Source: Edaphobacillus lindanitolerans (lineage in GTDB: Bacteria; Bacillota; Bacilli; Bacillales_A; Planococcaceae). From it: a DNA stretch of 64,000 nt. Shown here in pieces: positions 63,433 to 64,000 of this stretch (position 1 is its first letter; the number at the start of each line of letters is the position of its first letter). The notes under the pieces were generated by a model. The model saw only the letters and a list, made by a program, of their open reading frames with translations. It was not told the DNA's origin and did no database searches. The position numbers and the translations under genes were made by a program. The stretch lies in assembly GCF_900156305.1 (NCBI RefSeq), contig NZ_FTPL01000001.1, forward strand, positions 310,001-374,000, given 5' to 3'.

Positions 63433-64000
63433 TGTCCGCTCCCCCCTTCCGTGATGGCCATGAAGACATCTTCCAGGTCCGTCTCCTCCTCCGAGAATGA
63501 CCGGACCCCGAACTTTTCCGCCGATGCGGAAGCCAGCAGTTCCGCCTGCTCTTCCTCGGAGCCGCTGAATGAAAACCGGACTTCCCGGACCTGCGGGTCT
63601 GCCGCGATGCCGGCCACAAACGGCCGGTTTTCGAAAAACCGGACGGCCTCATCCGACGGGCCGTTCAGCTTGACGGTAATCATTCGGTCGCCCTTGAGCC
63701 TGGAATGGATTTCCCTGACGGAATTCCGGGCTACAAGCCGCCCCCTGTCCAGCACACCGATTTCATCGCACATTTCCGCGAGTTCCGGAAGGATATGCGA
63801 AGAGATGAGGACTGTTTTGTCCATTTCCTTCAGGCGCTTCATGATGCCGCGCATTTCCACTCGCGCCCGGGGATCGAGACCGGATGCCGGTTCATCGAGG
63901 ATGAGCACCTGCGGGTCATGGATGAGGCTGCGGGCGAGGCAAAGCCTTTGTTTCATGCCCCTCGACAGTGAATCCACATACACATCATGTTTGTCGGAGA
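63429..64000 (-). CDS. ABC transporter ATP-binding protein (partial, N-terminus outside window)
   Basis: The frame is open to the window edge, showing the last 190 codons. It starts within SDKHDVYVDSLSRGMKQRL, the ABC signature, followed by Walker B VLILDEPASGLDPRARVEM and the H-loop ISSHILPELAEMCDEI. About 90 C-terminal residues follow the ATPase core. Walker A lies beyond 64000. The gene heads, or continues, the seven-gene operon of permease, Gly-rich protein, MoxR, DUF58, BatA-like and double-vWA protein. Confidence 0.92.
   Translation of the reverse strand, partial: SDKHDVYVDSLSRGMKQRLCLARSLIHDPQVLILDEPASGLDPRARVEMRGIMKRLKEMDKTVLISSHILPELAEMCDEIGVLDRGRLVARNSVREIHSRLKGDRMITVKLNGPSDEAVRFFENRPFVAGIAADPQVREVRFSFSGSEEEQAELLASASAEKFGVRSFSEEETDLEDVFMAITEGGSGQ

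Overview
The window is a stretch of chromosome from a moderately high-GC Gram-positive bacterium of the order Bacillales. Most of it matches, by gene content and order, the Bacillus subtilis block that runs ktrC/rnjA - rpoY - ykrA - def - ykyA - pdhABCD - speA - yktAB - ykzI - suhB(yktC) - ylaF - typA - ylaHI - ylaN - ftsW - pycA - ctaAB - ctaCDEFG - ylb genes - rpmF. In this window that order is read from right (about 47 kb) to left (1 bp). The base composition, a shortened YlbJ and the absence of the spore-coat ylb genes suggest a non-sporulating member of the Planococcaceae/Caryophanaceae (Bhargavaea-like). That assignment is an inference and is not proven by the sequence.

Layout. 0-12 kb: ylb region (partial enoyl-CoA hydratase, rpmF, ylbN, ylbM/tmcAL, ylbL protease, short ylbJ, coaD, rsmD, ylbG, a GDPD phosphodiesterase, ylbF/ricF). 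It also holds an extra MurE-like ligase facing an aspartokinase that lacks ACT domains, and a CAP-domain protein. 12-14 kb: yugN and an AI-2E-type membrane protein. 13.6-21.4 kb: the caa3 cytochrome oxidase locus (ctaM, ctaG, ctaFEDC, ctaB, and ctaA divergent), with three TTGTGAA boxes between ctaB and ctaA. 21.7-33.8 kb: pycA, ftsW, ylaN, small yla genes, typA, suhB, ykzI-like, yktB, yktA and a nitronate monooxygenase-like enzyme. 33.9-36.5 kb: a speA-type decarboxylase and a polysaccharide deacetylase lipoprotein. 36.7-41.5 kb: pdhABCD behind a good SigA promoter with an upstream cre-like site. 41.9-47 kb: ykyA, def, ykrA, a 23-residue cationic ORF with its own perfect promoter and terminator, rpoY-rnjA and ktrC.

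The last 17 kb (47.1-64 kb) shows no obvious correspondence to that B. subtilis block. It holds a small Cys-rich protein, a large CorA-like protein with a C-terminal GMN motif, a polyamine-transporter operon preceded by an HTH-cupin regulator gene, an MFS exporter, and a seven-gene minus-strand operon. That operon encodes an ABC ATPase, an ABC permease, a Gly-rich membrane protein, a MoxR ATPase, a DUF58 protein, a BatA-like protein and a double-vWA protein, and is the best candidate for a poorly described system.

The genes are mostly central metabolism and housekeeping: respiration (heme A synthesis plus caa3 oxidase), anaplerosis (pycA), acetyl-CoA formation (pdh), RNA processing (rnjA, rpoY, ricF), translation (rpmF, rsmD, def, typA) and cell-wall or division functions (ftsW, MurE-like). 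Non-ATG starts (TTG or GTG) supported by well-placed Shine-Dalgarno sequences are frequent. I saw no tRNA, rRNA, CRISPR array, IS element, riboswitch or prophage gene.
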